This document shows, piece after piece, positions 1 through 12,580 of a stretch of DNA of 64,000 nt. Position 1 is the stretch's first letter. Each line of letters starts with the position of its first letter. The stretch lies in NCBI GenBank assembly GCA_028752905.1, contig JAQNBH010000015.1, positions 15,221,713-15,285,712 of the forward strand, in the 5' to 3' direction. The translations under genes and the position numbers were made by a program. Under the pieces are notes generated by a model, which saw nothing but the letters and a program-made list of their open reading frames with translations, was not told the DNA's origin and did not search any database. This DNA comes from Cladorhizidae sp. MBARI D1340-BT2. Taxonomy: Eukaryota > Porifera > Demospongiae > Poecilosclerida > Cladorhizidae.

Positions 1-3000
1 CTCCAAACTTAACCCTCCACCACTAGACTGCTCCAAACTTGACCCTCCACCACTAGACTGCTCCAAACTTAACCCTCCACCACTAGACTGCTCCAAACTT
101 AACCCTCCACCACTAGACTGCTCCAAACTTAACCCTCCACCTCTAGACTGCTCCAAACTTAACCCTCCACCACTAGACTGCTCCAAACTTAACCCTCCAC
201 CACTAGACTGCTCCAAACTTAACCCTCCACCACTAGACTGCTCCAAACTTAACCCTCCACCACTAGACTGCTCCAAACTTAACCCTCCACCACTAGACTG
301 CTCCAAACTTAACCCTCCACCACTAGACTGCTCCAAACTTAACCCTCCACCACTAGACTGCTCCAAACTTAACCCTCCACCACTAGACTGCTCCAAACTT
401 AACCCTCCACCACTAGACTGCTCCAAACTTAACCCTCCACCACTAGACTGCTCCAAACTTAACCCTCCACCACTAGACTGCTCCAAACTTAACCCTCCAC
501 CACTAGACTGCTCCAAACTTAACCCTCCACCACTAGACTGCTCCAAACTTAACCCTCCACCACTAGACTGCTCCAAACTTAACCCTCCACCTCTAGACTG
601 CTCCAAACTTAACCCTCCACCACTAGACTGCTCCAAACTTAACCTTACACCACTAGACTGCTCCAAACTTAACCCTCCACCTCTAGACTGCTCCAAACTT
701 AACCCTCCACCACTAGACTGCTCCAAACTTAACCCTCCACCACTAGACTGCTCCAAACTTAACCCTCCACCACTAGACTGCTCCAAACTTAACCCTCCAC
801 CACTAGACTGCTCCAAACTTAACCCTCCACCACTAGACTGCTCCAAACTTAACCCTCCACCACTAGACTGCTCCAAACTTAACCCTCCACCACTAGACTG
901 CTCCAAACTTAACCCTCCACCACTAGACTGCTCCAAACTTAACCCTCCACCACTAGACTGCTCCAAACTTAACCCTCCACCACTAGACTGCTCCAAACTT
1001 AACCCTCCACCACTAGACTGCTCCAAACTTAACCCTCCACCACTAGACTGCTCCAAACTTAACCCTCCACCACTAGACTGCTCCAAACTTAACCCTCCAC
1101 CACTAGACTGCTCCAAACTTAACCCTCCACCACTAGACTGCTCCAAACTTAACCCTCCACCACTAGACTGCTCCAAACTTAACCCTCCACCACTAGACTG
1201 CTCCAAACTTAACCCTCCACCACTAGGCTGCTCCAAACTTAACCCTCCACCACTAGACTGCTCCAAACTTAACCCTCCACCACTAGACTGCTCCAAACTT
1301 GACCCTCCACCACTAGACTGCTCCAAACTTAACCCTCCACCACTAGACTGCTCCAAACTTAACCCTCCACCTCTAGACTGCTCCAAACTTAACCCTCCAC
1401 CACTAGGCTGCTCCAAACTTAACCCTCCACCACTAGACTGCTCCAAACTTGACCCTCCACCACTAGACTGCTCCAAACTTGACCCTCCACCACTAGACTG
1501 CTCCAAACTTAACCCTCCACCACTAGGCTGCTCCAAACTTAACCCTCCACCACTAGACTGCTCCAAACTTGACCCTCCACCACTAGACTGCTCCAAACTT
1601 AACCCTCCACCACTAGACTGCTCCAAACTTAACCCTCCACCACTAGACTGCTCCAAACTTAACCCTCCACCTCTAGACTGCTCCAAACTTAACCCTCCAC
1701 CACTAGACTGCTCCAAACTTAACCCTCCACCACTAGACTGCTCCAAACTTAACCCTCCACCACTAGACTGCTCCAAACTTAACCCTCCACCACTAGACTG
1801 CTCCAAACTTAACCCTCCACCACTAGACTGCTCCAAACTTAACCCTCCACCACTAGACTGCTCCAAACTTAACCCTCCACCACTAGGCTGCTCCAAACTT
1901 AACCCTCCACCACTAGACTGCTCCAAACTTAACCCTCCACCACTAGACTGCTCCAAACTTGACCCTCCACCACTAGACTGCTCCAAACTTAACCCTCCAC
2001 CACTAGACTGCTCCAAACTTAACCCTCCACCTCTAGACTGCTCCAAACTTAACCCTCCACCACTAGACTGCTCCAAACTTAACCCTCCACCACTAGACTG
2101 CTCCAAACTTAACCCTCCACCACTAGGCTGCTCCAAACTTAACCCTCCACCACTAGACTGCTCCAAACTTGACCCTCCACCACTAGACTGCTCCAAACTT
2201 GACCCTCCACCACTAGACTGCTCCAAACTTAACCCTCCACCACTAGGCTGCTCCAAACTTAACCCTCCACCACTAGACTGCTCCAAACTTGACCCTCCAC
2301 CACTAGACTGCTCCAAACTTAACCCTCCACCACTAGACTGCTCCAAACTTAACCCTCCACCACTAGACTGCTCCAAACTTAACCCTCCACCTCTAGACTG
2401 CTCCAAACTTAACCCTCCACCACTAGACTGCTCCAAACTTAACCCTCCACCACTAGACTGCTCCAAACTTAACCCTCCACCACTAGACTGCTCCAAACTT
2501 AACCCTCCACCACTAGACTGCTCCAAACTTAACCCTCCACCACTAGACTGCTCCAAACTTAACCCTCCACCACTAGACTGCTCCAAACTTAACCCTCCAC
2601 CACTAGACTGCTCCAAACTTAACCCTCCACCTCTAGACTGCTCCAAACTTAACCCTCCACCACTAGACTGCTCCAAACTTAACCCTCCACCACTAGACTG
2701 CTCCAAACTTAACCCTCCACCACTAGACTGCTCCAAACTTAACCCTCCACCACTAGACTGCTCCAAACTTAACCCTCCACCACTAGACTGCTCCAAACTT
2801 AACCCTCCACCACTAGACTGCTCCAAACTTAACCCTCCACCACTAGACTGCTCCAAACTTAACCCTCCACCACTAGACTGCTCCAAACTTAACCCTCCAC
2901 CACTAGACTGCTCCAAACTTAACCCTCCACCACTAGACTGCTCCAAACTTAACCCTCCACCACTAGACTGCTCCAAACTTAACCCTCCACCACTAGACTG

Positions 3001-3072
3001 CTCCAAACTTAACCCTCCACCTCTAGACTGCTCCAAACTTAACCCTCCACCACTAGACTGCTCCAAACTTAA
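1..3072. repeat. 30-bp satellite array, about 102 copies, cut by window edge
   Basis: The unit begins CTCCAAACTTAACCCTCCAC and ends CACTAGACTG, and it repeats without any length change from base 1 to 3072, so the array continues to the left of the window. Only a few variant sites recur: AACCC to GACCC, CCACTAG to CCTCTAG, and TAGACTG to TAGGCTG. The array ends mid-unit at AAAGGGGGTG. No reading frame stays open. Confidence 0.99.
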
Positions 3073-4588
3073 AGGGGGTGTTCCCGTCAAAAGTGCATAA
3101 TGGGATATCCAAAGGATAATGTTTCCTTACTTTAGAGCTCCATAACTTCCACATAGTTCATGGCTAACCATTTGTGATAGGATCTGAGAAAAGGAGCCAA
3201 TTATACCAAATTAACATTTTAATAATTGATATCAGATCAAAGAACACAAAATGTCCTATGGAATGTGACGTGAATTAGCTCTTAACTCCATTCCGAAACA
3301 AGGAAATGAATGCTGAAGGCAAGCGGCTCACAACATTCATTTTGAGGATTTTTTTTGAAAGGAGTGTGCTTATAAATCTTTGCACACCTCCGCACACGTG
3401 GAGCTCTATTTGGGGCGGCAAACTCGTAGGAACATCTGAAGTGGGAGGAAGAAACGCTTCTCTCCCGACTGGGCAGAGCTTGTGGGTGGAAGTGTGAAGA
3501 ACAAAAAGTAATCATAAGTCAATGAAAGTCCCAGCAACCAAACCAGAGGGTGAAGGTGAGGAAGACTGAGCTGATGTGATCATGGCCTGAAAAAATAACA
3601 GTAAAGGAATCACATGGAGCTTGATTGGAGATAAACTAAAGAGTATGAACATCCTTTAGATTCCCGGCATTGTCCGGGAAAGGATAATAAAATAAGAATA
3701 GGGAATGCCTCCCCCCCTCATCTTCCAGCTGTTGGCCCCCCCAACATTACTCCCGCCTCCTTTTATGACTACTAAAAAAAAGTCGAACTCCAAGACGATG
3801 ATGTCATCTGGAAATGCAAATTGTTTGTGTTAGATGAGCTCTAATGCACTACTTAGTGGAGTTTGTTGGGAATGCTGCCATTTGTGTGCTATCATCAGGA
3901 ACGTGAGCGCACAGGTATGTCGCTAAACAAAATGACCAACTGGCCAACAATGCCAAGTGCTGTGCCATTTGACGGTATTCCTATCCTAAATGTGAAGTGT
4001 CCATGACCTTTCTTCTCCCAAAGAGCCGCTGTGAGTTCTCAACTAAAAGGCTCCCCAGGAACTCTGTAGTGGTCTAACAAACACTTAACATCATACACGT
4101 AGTAATAAGTTTCCTTGTTTGGACAGGATCTGTGGTTGCGACCAGCTTGCCTGCAGGACTCATACACACCCTCATGTGCTTTGCTGGGGGACTGTTAGTG
4201 GCTGTGAGGGCATCCACAGGTGCAGGGGTCCCTTTGATTTTCTGCTGGACTATTAGTGACTAGGGGCCATCCAAGAATTCAGAGTTCCTTGTCTGCATGC
4301 TGGTTTGGCATAGGGCACATGGTATTCTAGTTGTTCTCTGGGCAGAAAGGGTGAATCTGACTGTGCAATCATTACAATTCACTTCTTCCAGTTCCAGTAA
4401 GAGGTGGCTCAAGTCTGTCGGCCCCAACCACATAATTATCTACAAGGACATGCATCCATCACTTCCTGCCTCTCATATTAACACTTGATATTTAACTATT
4501 AGTACTGGCTAGTGCATATATGTACCTGCATCCATTCTCTGAGTCAATGTCACTTTGGCTGCCACTATTTGATGTAAATTAATCTTCA
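3073..4588. other. Unique sequence, no gene recognised
   Basis: Non-repetitive, AT-rich sequence between two arrays. Only short reading frames (up to about 77 codons) occur and none resembles a known family. It could be intronic or intergenic. Confidence 0.5.
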
Positions 4589-4802
4589 AGGAGAGACTTG
4601 TGGTCTCCAGTGGAGACTGCTGGTCTCCAGTCCAGGAGAGGCTGCTCGTCTCCAGGAGAGATTGCTGGTCTCCAGGAGAGTATGCTGGTCTCCAGGAGAG
4701 ATTGCTGGTCTCCAGGAGAGTATGCTGGTCTCCAGGAGAGATTGCTGGTCTCCAGGAGAGTATGCTGGTCTCCAGGAGAGACTGCTGGTCTCCAGGAGAG
4801 AA
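4589..4802. repeat. 20-bp minisatellite, about 10 copies
   Basis: The unit is close to ATTGCTGGTCTCCAGGAGAG, alternating with a TATGCTGG variant, so the array has a 40-bp higher-order period. CTGGTCTCCAGGAGA includes a near-palindromic CTCCAGGAG core. Reading frames across it on both strands are repeat artefacts. Confidence 0.97.
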
Positions 4803-5219
4803 CTTAGAAGTGAATTGATGGCTTTTGCTGTTGCTGTGTGTCTGGAATGCTATTATTCCCATGCAGTTATTGCCAACTCCACACTTGCCTATTAAGAAGA
4901 GCTATAGAGGCCGCCAAACTTCACACGGTAGAAGAGTGTTACAGATGTCTATAGCTGATTCAAGTCGGAGATATAATTTGAGTCTATTTCTGTTACAACA
5001 CAAAAACAAGTTTCTCCACAATTGCCCCCTTTTCTCAGAACTCATCACATTTAAATTAATTTTTTTTTAAATAACTTCTCTGTGTGTTTTTCCCTTTGCC
5101 ACTGAACTTGTGGCTCTATTTTTTAAATGTGAGTGGGTTTCTGATGCTGTACAAGCTTCATTATTAACCCTTCCACTGGCAGATTTACGGTGGCACATTA
5201 TTATTTTTATTAACAAGAG

Positions 5220-5372
5220 GGATGAAGAATATTACCTAGCAACCATATATATCAGGTGATCATTAGTGATACAAGGGGATGAAGAATATTACTAGCAACC
5301 ACATATATCAGGTGATCATTAGTGGATGAAGAATATTACCTAGCAACCATATATCAGGTGATCATTAGTGAG
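5220..5372. repeat. Three tandem copies of a 48-60-bp unit
   Basis: The unit starts GATGAAGAATATTACCTAGC and contains ATATATCAGGTGATCATTAG. The copies differ by small indels, including an extra ATACAAGGG between copies 1 and 2. Confidence 0.93.
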
Positions 5373-6291
5373 TTGATAAACAAACTTTTGTTGCTTAGAA
5401 ACAAACCACATTTCCGTTAATCTTGCTATAAGAAACAGGAAGAAAAAAGGAAAGTGAGAATGTTTCTTCTACCAGTTTTGTTCTTCTTGACCACTTCCCA
5501 CTGAATTTAAGATTATACATAAGCTGGTGAGACAACAAACAACGTGATGAATTTTGGTTGCTTAGGAACAAACCACGTGACTATGAATATCATTATAACC
5601 TGCCCGTTTATAAAACAGTCTTCAGTCTTTTATCGAATGTTGGCCATTGAAGTACTTGCAGTTGACCACGTCCCAAGAGGAATTTGACAAGTTGAAGAAA
5701 ATTATGATAAACGTTGGTTGTAACGTTTAGCAACAAATTGCTATGGAAGTGGGTGACCAACAGGGTAGATGGTCAAAGAGGAATGCCCTGACTGCAACCA
5801 TGACTATGCCCATGGCGAGTGGGAGTCGCCCTTGGGGTCTAGAACGAGGAAAGAACAAATACAACTATTGCACTACTAGAATATGACATGTACATACCAG
5901 CAGCAGAGCACCAGGAGTTGATGGGCCAGGAGAACTAGCTTGACTGCATGCATGACTATACCCTCGATGAGCAGGATGAGTTGCCAGAGCCATATGGCGC
6001 AAACTTTGATAGTTTTTTTCCTTTGATTTAATAGCGGATTTAAATTTCCAGATGATTTGTATGTAACCGCGTGAACTACATCTCGGATAACTCTACATTC
6101 TTGGCTAAGCCTCCCTCGCATCATTCACACTCTCAATTAAAGCACTCCCATGCCCACCTGCAATTGCCATGCAATGCACATGCTCATAACTAGCCTAGCC
6201 TTGTATTTTGAAACACATGCAATCATAAGATGTGATTGTCTAATGACCGACCGCCTCTCCTTCTGTGACCTCCCAGCAGTTGTAGCTGCTC
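5373..6291. other. Unique sequence, no gene recognised
   Basis: Two short stretches, near 5790-5840 and 5940-6000, are similar to each other (both contain ACTGCA and CATGACTAT) and read as acidic peptides in one plus frame, but stops lie between them. I cannot assign a family; a decayed duplicated exon or transposon piece is possible. Confidence 0.4.
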
Positions 6292-6562
6292 CTCCAATTA
6301 TAACTGCATAGCTCACTAACTTTATAAGAACTGCACTCCAATTATAACTGCATAGCTCACTAACTTTATAAGAACTGCCTCCAATTGTAACTGCATAGCT
6401 CACTAACTTTATAAGAACTGCCTCCAATTATAACTGCATAGCTCACTAACTTTATAAGAACTGCCTCCAATTATAACTGCATAGCTCACTAACTTTATAA
6501 GAACTGCCTCCAATTGTAACTGCATAGCTCACTAACTTTATAAGAACTGCCCTCCAATTGCA
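6292..6562. repeat. 43-bp minisatellite, about 6 copies
   Basis: The unit contains TAACTGCATAGCTCACTAAC followed by TTTATAAGAACTGCCTCCAA. Copies vary at A/G in CCAATTATAAC versus CCAATTGTAAC. Confidence 0.97.
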
Positions 6563-6670
6563 AATACATCAAATTTAGAGCTAGAATTTTCTTTCAACGA
6601 ACTCTCAATTGACGTAGTAGAATAGAATGACTTTCTCAATGCTCCACTTATATTTGCTCCCTCGAAGTTA

Positions 6671-6790
6671 GGACAAGATGCTCTAGCCTTCATCAGTGTT
6701 CATGACAAGATGCTCTAGCCTTCATCAGTGTTCACGACAAGATGCTCTAGCCTTCATCATGTTCATGAACAGGCTAGAGCATCTAACCGA
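6671..6790. repeat. 31-bp repeat (3 copies) with an inverted partial copy
   Basis: Three direct copies of GACAAGATGCTCTAGCCTTC plus ATCAGTGTTCA are followed by CATGAACAGGCTAGAGCATC, the reverse complement of part of the unit. The last direct copy and the inverted copy could form a hairpin. Confidence 0.9.
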
Positions 6791-6989
6791 AACTTTGAGG
6801 AGAAAATTTAAGTGGATCGTTGAGAAAGTCATTATAGAGGGTTCATTTTTATTTTTTATTCATCATTATCAAGTAGAATAGTTTAAGTGAGTAGGCTCCA
6901 TTGAAGAAAGCCACAAAAGCTGCATCAGACTAGGTCTACAATGGAACGAAACTCAACAAAGAAATCCATCAGGAGCCCTTGCTCAAGTT

Positions 6990-7165
6990 GAAGGGCTGCA
7001 GAGTGAATCCAGGTACGCCGAAGTGCCTGTGCAGCTTTCCTCCGAAGAGTGAATCCAGGCACGCCGAAGTGCCTTCGAAGAGTGAATCCAGGTACGCCGA
7101 AGTGCCTGTGCAGCTTTCCTCCGAAGAGTGAATCCAGGCACGTCTAAGTGCCTGGCAGCTTTCCT
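6990..7165. repeat. Short tandem repeat, 32-72-bp units, about 4 copies
   Basis: Units contain AGAGTGAATCCAGGCACGCC and GAAGTGCCTGTGCAGCTTTC. Copies are of uneven length because the GTGCAGCTTTCCTCC segment is missing from one of them. Confidence 0.9.
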
Positions 7166-7239
7166 AGGAATGGAATGGAAGATCATCCCTAAAGATCATG
7201 GCTGCCATTAAAAATTTATTGTATATCCCTTAACTGGAA

Positions 7240-7735
7240 CTTATACAATATAACCACCCTTCTAATAGCAATCACCCTTCTTATTGCAACCACCCTTTTA
7301 ACTGTAACCACTTTCTAATAGTAGCCACCCTTCCACCTTCTTATAACAACCACCCTTCTAATTGTAACCACCCTTCTAATTACCGAGCACTTTTCCTTGC
7401 TTTGCGAGCTTTGCTAATTCCTAATAACAATCACCCTTCTTGTAATAGCAACCACCCTTCTAATTGTAATCACCATTCTAATTGTAACCACCCTTCTAAT
7501 TGTAACCACCCTTCTAATAGTAACCACCCTTCTAATTGTAACCACCCTTCTAATAGTAACCATCATTCTAATTGTAAACACCCTTCTAATTGTAACCACC
7601 CTTCTAATTGTAACCACCCTTCTAATTGTAACCATCCTTCTTCTAATAGCAGCCCCTTCTTCTAATAGCAACCACCCTTCTAATAGTAACCACCCTTCTA
7701 ATTGTAACAACCTTCTAATTGTAACCACCCTTAAT
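7240..7735. repeat. 18-bp minisatellite, about 27 copies
   Basis: The unit is AACCACCCTTCTAATTGT, with an AATAGT variant. The first third (7240-7440) is interrupted and degenerate and the centre is regular. The frame rich in Asn, Cys, His, Pro and Ser is a repeat translation rather than a protein gene. Confidence 0.97.
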
Positions 7736-8214
7736 AGTCATGAATATTCAACACCACATAAAGCCTGGCTCATCTGTGTTGAGGGACATCATCTGAGAAG
7801 CAGCCAATGAAGTGCTATCAATTACTGGATCTCATGTACATAGTTGTAGAATTTCTGTAAAGACAGAGATAGATACCTCAGAAGATGACCACACTCCTCA
7901 CTAGTGGGACTACCAAACTACAGAAAAGACTGAAGAAGCCAGTGATGTTTCCTTTGTGAGAGACCAAGCTGGTCTGGATGAAGAGGAAACTTGAGTAGAC
8001 CATAAAATCACAACAAGCTGTAGGCCGCATCAAGACCTGAGGATTTGTTGTGTGCAGCATGTCTACACTACATGCTCAAGTAGTACAGCATGCATGGCCT
8101 TCATCTGTGCCCCTCTAATAATACACAGAGCCCCTCTAATTATACACAGAGCCAGGCTGCTCATGAAGTTATGAAGACATGCACTATCCAGTCTAAGCTG
8201 TATGATATGTGGAG
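7736..8214. other. Unique spacer, no gene recognised
   Basis: Short non-repetitive stretch between two arrays, with a small direct repeat of CCCCTCTAAT near 8110. Nothing coding is recognised. Confidence 0.5.
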
Positions 8215-10012
8215 TGTGCCAGTCTCCTGAAGCAAGGTTACACAGTGTTACTCGTGCCTAGGTTGCCAGTCCTGAAGAAAAGTTACCCAGTGTTACTCGC
8301 GCCTAGGTTGCCAGCCTGAAGAAAAGTTACTCATGCCTAGGTTGCTAGTCCTGAAGCAAAGTTACACAGCGCCTAGGTTGCCAGTCCTGAAGCAAAGTTA
8401 CACAGCATTACTCATACCTAGGTTTCCAGTCCTGAAGCAAAGTTACACCAGTCTCCTGAAGCAAGGTTACACAGTGTTACTCATGCCTAGGTTACCAGTC
8501 CTGAAGCAAAGTTACACAGCGTTACTCATGCCTAGGTTTCCAGTCCTGAAGCAAAGTTACACAGCATTACTCATGCCTAGGTTGCCAGTCCTGAAGCAAA
8601 GTTACACCAGTCTCCTGAAGCAAGGTTACACAGTGTTACTCATGCCTAGGTTACCAGTCCTGAAGAAAAGTTACACCAGTCTCCTGAAGCAAGGTTACAC
8701 AGTGTTACTCATGCCTAGGTTACCAGTCCTGAAGCAAAGTTACACAGCGTTACTCATGCCTAGGTTTCCAGTCCTGAAGCAAAGTTACACAGCATTACTC
8801 ATGCCTAGGTTGCCAGTCCTGAAGCAAAGTTACACCAGTCTCCTGAAGCAAGGTTACACAGTGTTACTCATGCCTAGGTTACCAGTCCTGAAGAAAAGTT
8901 ACACAGTGTTACTCGTGCCTAGGTTGCCAGTCCTGAAGCAAAGTTACACCAGTCTGAAGCAAGGTTACACAGTGTTACTCATGCCTAGGCTGCCAGTCCT
9001 GAAGCAAAGTTACACAGTGTTACTCGTGCCTAGGCTGCCAGTCCTGAAGAAAAGTTACACAGTGTTACTCGTGCCTAGGCTGCCAGTCCTGAAGAAAAGT
9101 TACACAGTGTTACTCATGCCTAGGTTGCCAGTCCTGAAGCAAAGTTACACCAGTCTGAAGCAAGGTTACACAGTGTTACTCATGCCTAGGTTGCCAATCT
9201 CCTGAAGCAAAGTTACACAGTGTTACTCGTGCCTAGGTTGCCAGTCCTGAAGCAAAGTTACACCAGTCCTGAAGCAAAGTTACACAGCATTACTCATGCC
9301 TAGGTTGCCAGTCCTGAAGAAAAGTTACTCATGCCTAGGTTGCCAGTCCTGAAGCAAAGTTACACCAGTCTCCTGAAGCAAGGTTACACAGTGTTACTCA
9401 TGCCTAGGTTACCAGTCCTGAAGAAAAGTTACACAGTGTTACTCATGCCTAGGTTGCCAGTCCTGAAGCAAAGTTACACCAGTCCTGAAGCAAGGTTACA
9501 CAGTGTTACTCGTGCCTAGGCTGCCAGTCCTGAAGCAAAGTTACACAGTGTTACTCGTGCCTAGGCTGCCAGTCCTGAAGAAAAGTTACACAGTGTTACT
9601 CATGCCTAGGTTGCCAGTCCTGAAGCAAAGTTACTCATGCCTAGGTTGCCAGTCCTGAAGCAAAGTTACACCAGTCCTGAAGCAAAGTTACACCAGTCCT
9701 GAAGCAAGGTTACACAGTGTTACTCGTGCCTAGGCTGCCAGTCCTGAAGCAAAGTTACACCAGTCCTGAAGCAAAGTTACACCAGTCCTGAAGCAAGGTT
9801 ACACAGTGTTACTCATGCCTAGGTTGCCAATCTCCTGAAGCAAAGTTACACAGTGTTACTCGTGCCTAGGTTGCCAGTCCTGAAGCAAAGTTACACCAGT
9901 CCTGAAGCAAAGTTACACAGTGTTACTCATGCCTAGGTTGCCAGTCCTGAAGAAAAGTTACACAGTGTTACTCGTGCCTAGGTTGCCAATCCTGAAGAAA
10001 AGTTACACTACT
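8215..10012. repeat. 45-bp compound minisatellite, about 40 units
   Basis: The main unit combines CCTAGGTTGCCAGTCCTGAA with GCAAAGTTACACAGTGTTAC and CTCATG/CTCGTG. A shorter insert related to CACCAGTCTCCTGAAGCAAG is spliced into many units, giving a compound pattern with block duplications. Because 45 is divisible by three, one plus frame stays open for 290 codons (8333-9205). Its 15-residue repetition follows the DNA unit and breaks wherever the unit length changes, so I treat it as non-coding. Confidence 0.96.
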
Positions 10013-10547
10013 TATATGAGTTAGCTACAGCTGAGCAAGAATATTGCTGAGCTGTAGAAAGGGACTTTAGTTGAATCTTGTCATATGTCTCCTAAACCCA
10101 TGCACTGTGGGAGTACATCTACGTGGCTCTGGTTGGAAATGAGTGGGCAGCCGAGCGAGATTGAAGGGGCGGCTAGCAATCTTAGCTCTACCACTTCACC
10201 ATATGGTAGAAGATTCCATGCCACTGTAGTACACTATTTTTGTATGAGTTTCTCATGATTTGATTGGATAATTACTATGTAGATATATCCTGCCCTCTGT
10301 GTGGTAAAGTTCATTCATATGTGGTCAGCAAGTTCTCTATGCATGTGCGAGTCATCTGGTTGCCATGTAAACATGGAGCCGTCACTTTGTCTGCCGACAT
10401 AATGAAATATTCTATTGAAATGTGTTCCATGTACTCTTGTTTCGCTTGATGGTGTGATAGCTTAGTTGTTACGCTCGGGTTAGGGTGAGATTCGGATTTT
10501 CTCTAGTCTCAGAGCTCGTCCATGCTTATGTGCGCAGGTGCTGAGCC
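10013..10547. other. Unique spacer, no gene recognised
   Basis: Contains a small open frame at 10264-10449 with a CPLCGKVH motif that superficially recalls a zinc-binding knuckle, but there is no second Cys/His pair with proper spacing and no neighbouring support. Confidence 0.45.
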
Positions 10548-12580
10548 ATACGAGCTCCAAGCCATGTATGAGCTCCAAGCCATGTACAAGCTCCAAGCCA
10601 TGTATGAGCTCCAAGCCATGTACAAGCTCCAAGCCATGTATGAGCTCCAAGCCATGTATGAGCTCCAAGCCATGTATGAGCTCCAAGCCATGTATGAGCT
10701 CCAAGCCATGTATGAGCTCCAAGCCATGTATGAGCTCCAAGCCATGTACAAGCTCCAAGCCATGTATGAGCTCCAAGCCATGTACAAGCTCCAAGCCATG
10801 TACGAGCTCCAAGCCATGTACAAGCTCCAAGCCATGTATGAGCTCCAAGCCATGTACAAGCTCCAAGCCATGTATGAGCTCCAAGCCATGTATGAGCTCC
10901 AAGCCATGTACAAGCTCCAAGCCATGTATGAGCTCCAAGCCATGTATGAGTTCCAAGCCATGTACGAGCTCCAAGCCATGTACAAGCTCCAAGCCATGTA
11001 TGAGCTCCAAGCCATGTATGAGCTCCAAGCCATGTATGAGCTCCAAGCCATGTATGAGCTCCAAGCCATGTATGAGCTCCAAGCCATGTATGAGCTCCAA
11101 GCCATGTACAAGCTCCAAGCCATGTACGAGCTCCAAGCCATGTATGAGCTCCAAGCCATGTACAAGCTCCAAGCCATGTACGAGCTCCAGGTCATTACAA
11201 GCTCCAAGCCATGTACAAGCTCCAAACCATGTATGAGCTCCAAGCCATGTACGAGCTCCAAGCCATGTATGAGTTCCAAGCCATGTATGAGCTCCAAGCC
11301 ATGTATGAGCTCCAAGCCATGTATGAGCTCCAAGCCATGTATGAGCTCCAAGCCATGTACGAGCTCCAAGCCATGTACGAGCTCCAAGCCATGTATGAGC
11401 TCCAAGCCATGTATGAGTTCCAAGCCATGTACAAGCTCCAAGCCATGTACGAGCTCCAAGCCATGTATGAGCTCCAAGCCATGTACAAGCTCCAAGCCAT
11501 GTATGAGCTCCAAGCCATGTACAAGCTCCAAGCCATGTATGAGCTCCAAGCCATGTATGAGCTCCAAGCCATGTACAAGCTCCAAGCCATGTACGAACTC
11601 CAAGCCATGTATGAGTTCCAAGCCATGTTTGAGCTCCAAGCCATGTATGAGCTCCATGCCATGTATGAGCTCCAAGCCATGTATGAGTTCCAAGCCATGT
11701 TTGAGCTCCAAGCCATGTACGAGCTCCAAGCCATGTATGAGCTCCAAGCCATGTATGAGCTCCAAGCCATGTATGAGCTCCAAGCCATGTATGAGCTCCA
11801 AGCCATGCCATGTATGAGCTCCAAGCCATGTATGAGCTCCAAGACATGTACAAGCTCCAAGCCATGTATGAGCTCCAAGCCATGCCATGTATGAGCTCCA
11901 AGCCATGTTTGAGCTCCAAGCCATGTACGAGCTCCAAGCCATGTATGAGCTCCAAGCCATGTATGAGCTCCAAGCCATGTATGAGCTCCAAGCCATGTAT
12001 GAGTTCCAAGCCATGTATGAGCTCCAAGCCATGTACAAGCTCCAAGCCATGTATGAGCTCCAAGCCATGTATGAGCTCCAAGCCATGTATGAGTTCCAAG
12101 CCATGTATGAGCTCCAAGCCATGTATGAGCTCCAAGCCATGTACAAGCTCCAAGCCATGTATGAGCTCCAAGCCATGTATGAGTTCCAAGCCATGTATGA
12201 GCTCCAAGCCATGTACAAGCTCCAAGCCATGTACGAGCTCCAAGCCATGTACGAGCTCCAAGCCATGTATGAGCTCCAAGCCATGTACAAGCTCCAAGCC
12301 ATGTACGAGCTCCAAGCCATGTATGAGCTCCAAGCCATGTATGAGCTCCAAGCCATGTATGAGCTCCAAGCCATGTACAAGCTCCAAGCCATGTATGAGC
12401 TCCAAGCCATGTACGGGCTCCAAGCCATGTATGAGCTCCAAGCCATGTATGAGCTCCAAGCCATGTACAAGCTCCAAGCCATGTATGAGTTCCAAGCCAT
12501 GTATGAGCTCCAAGCCATGTATGAGCTCCAAGCCATGTACAAGCTCCAAGCCATGTACGAGCTCCAAGCCATGTTTGAAC
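10548..12580. repeat. 18-bp satellite, about 113 copies
   Basis: The unit is GAGCTCCAAGCCATGTAT, with frequent TACAAG, TACGAG and TTCCAAG variants. The palindromes GAGCTC and CATG occur in nearly every unit. The unit lacks stop codons in several frames on both strands, which produces overlapping open frames of up to 757 codons (minus strand, 10480-12753). Units damaged near 11190, 11810 and 11885 shift all frames at once, as expected for non-coding DNA. Confidence 0.98.

Noticed and set aside
1..3072. Possible CRISPR array or telomere-like repeat
   Set aside because: There are no unique spacers between repeats. The 30-bp units are directly abutting in a eukaryotic context, and the unit is not a telomeric motif.
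8333..9205. 290-codon plus-strand open frame with 15-residue repeats
   Set aside because: Follows the 45-bp array unit and breaks where unit length changes. No non-repeat domain is attached.
10264..10449. Zinc-finger-like small protein (CPLCGKVH)
   Set aside because: Only one Cys pair with no proper partner spacing, no splice or promoter context, and a length expected by chance.
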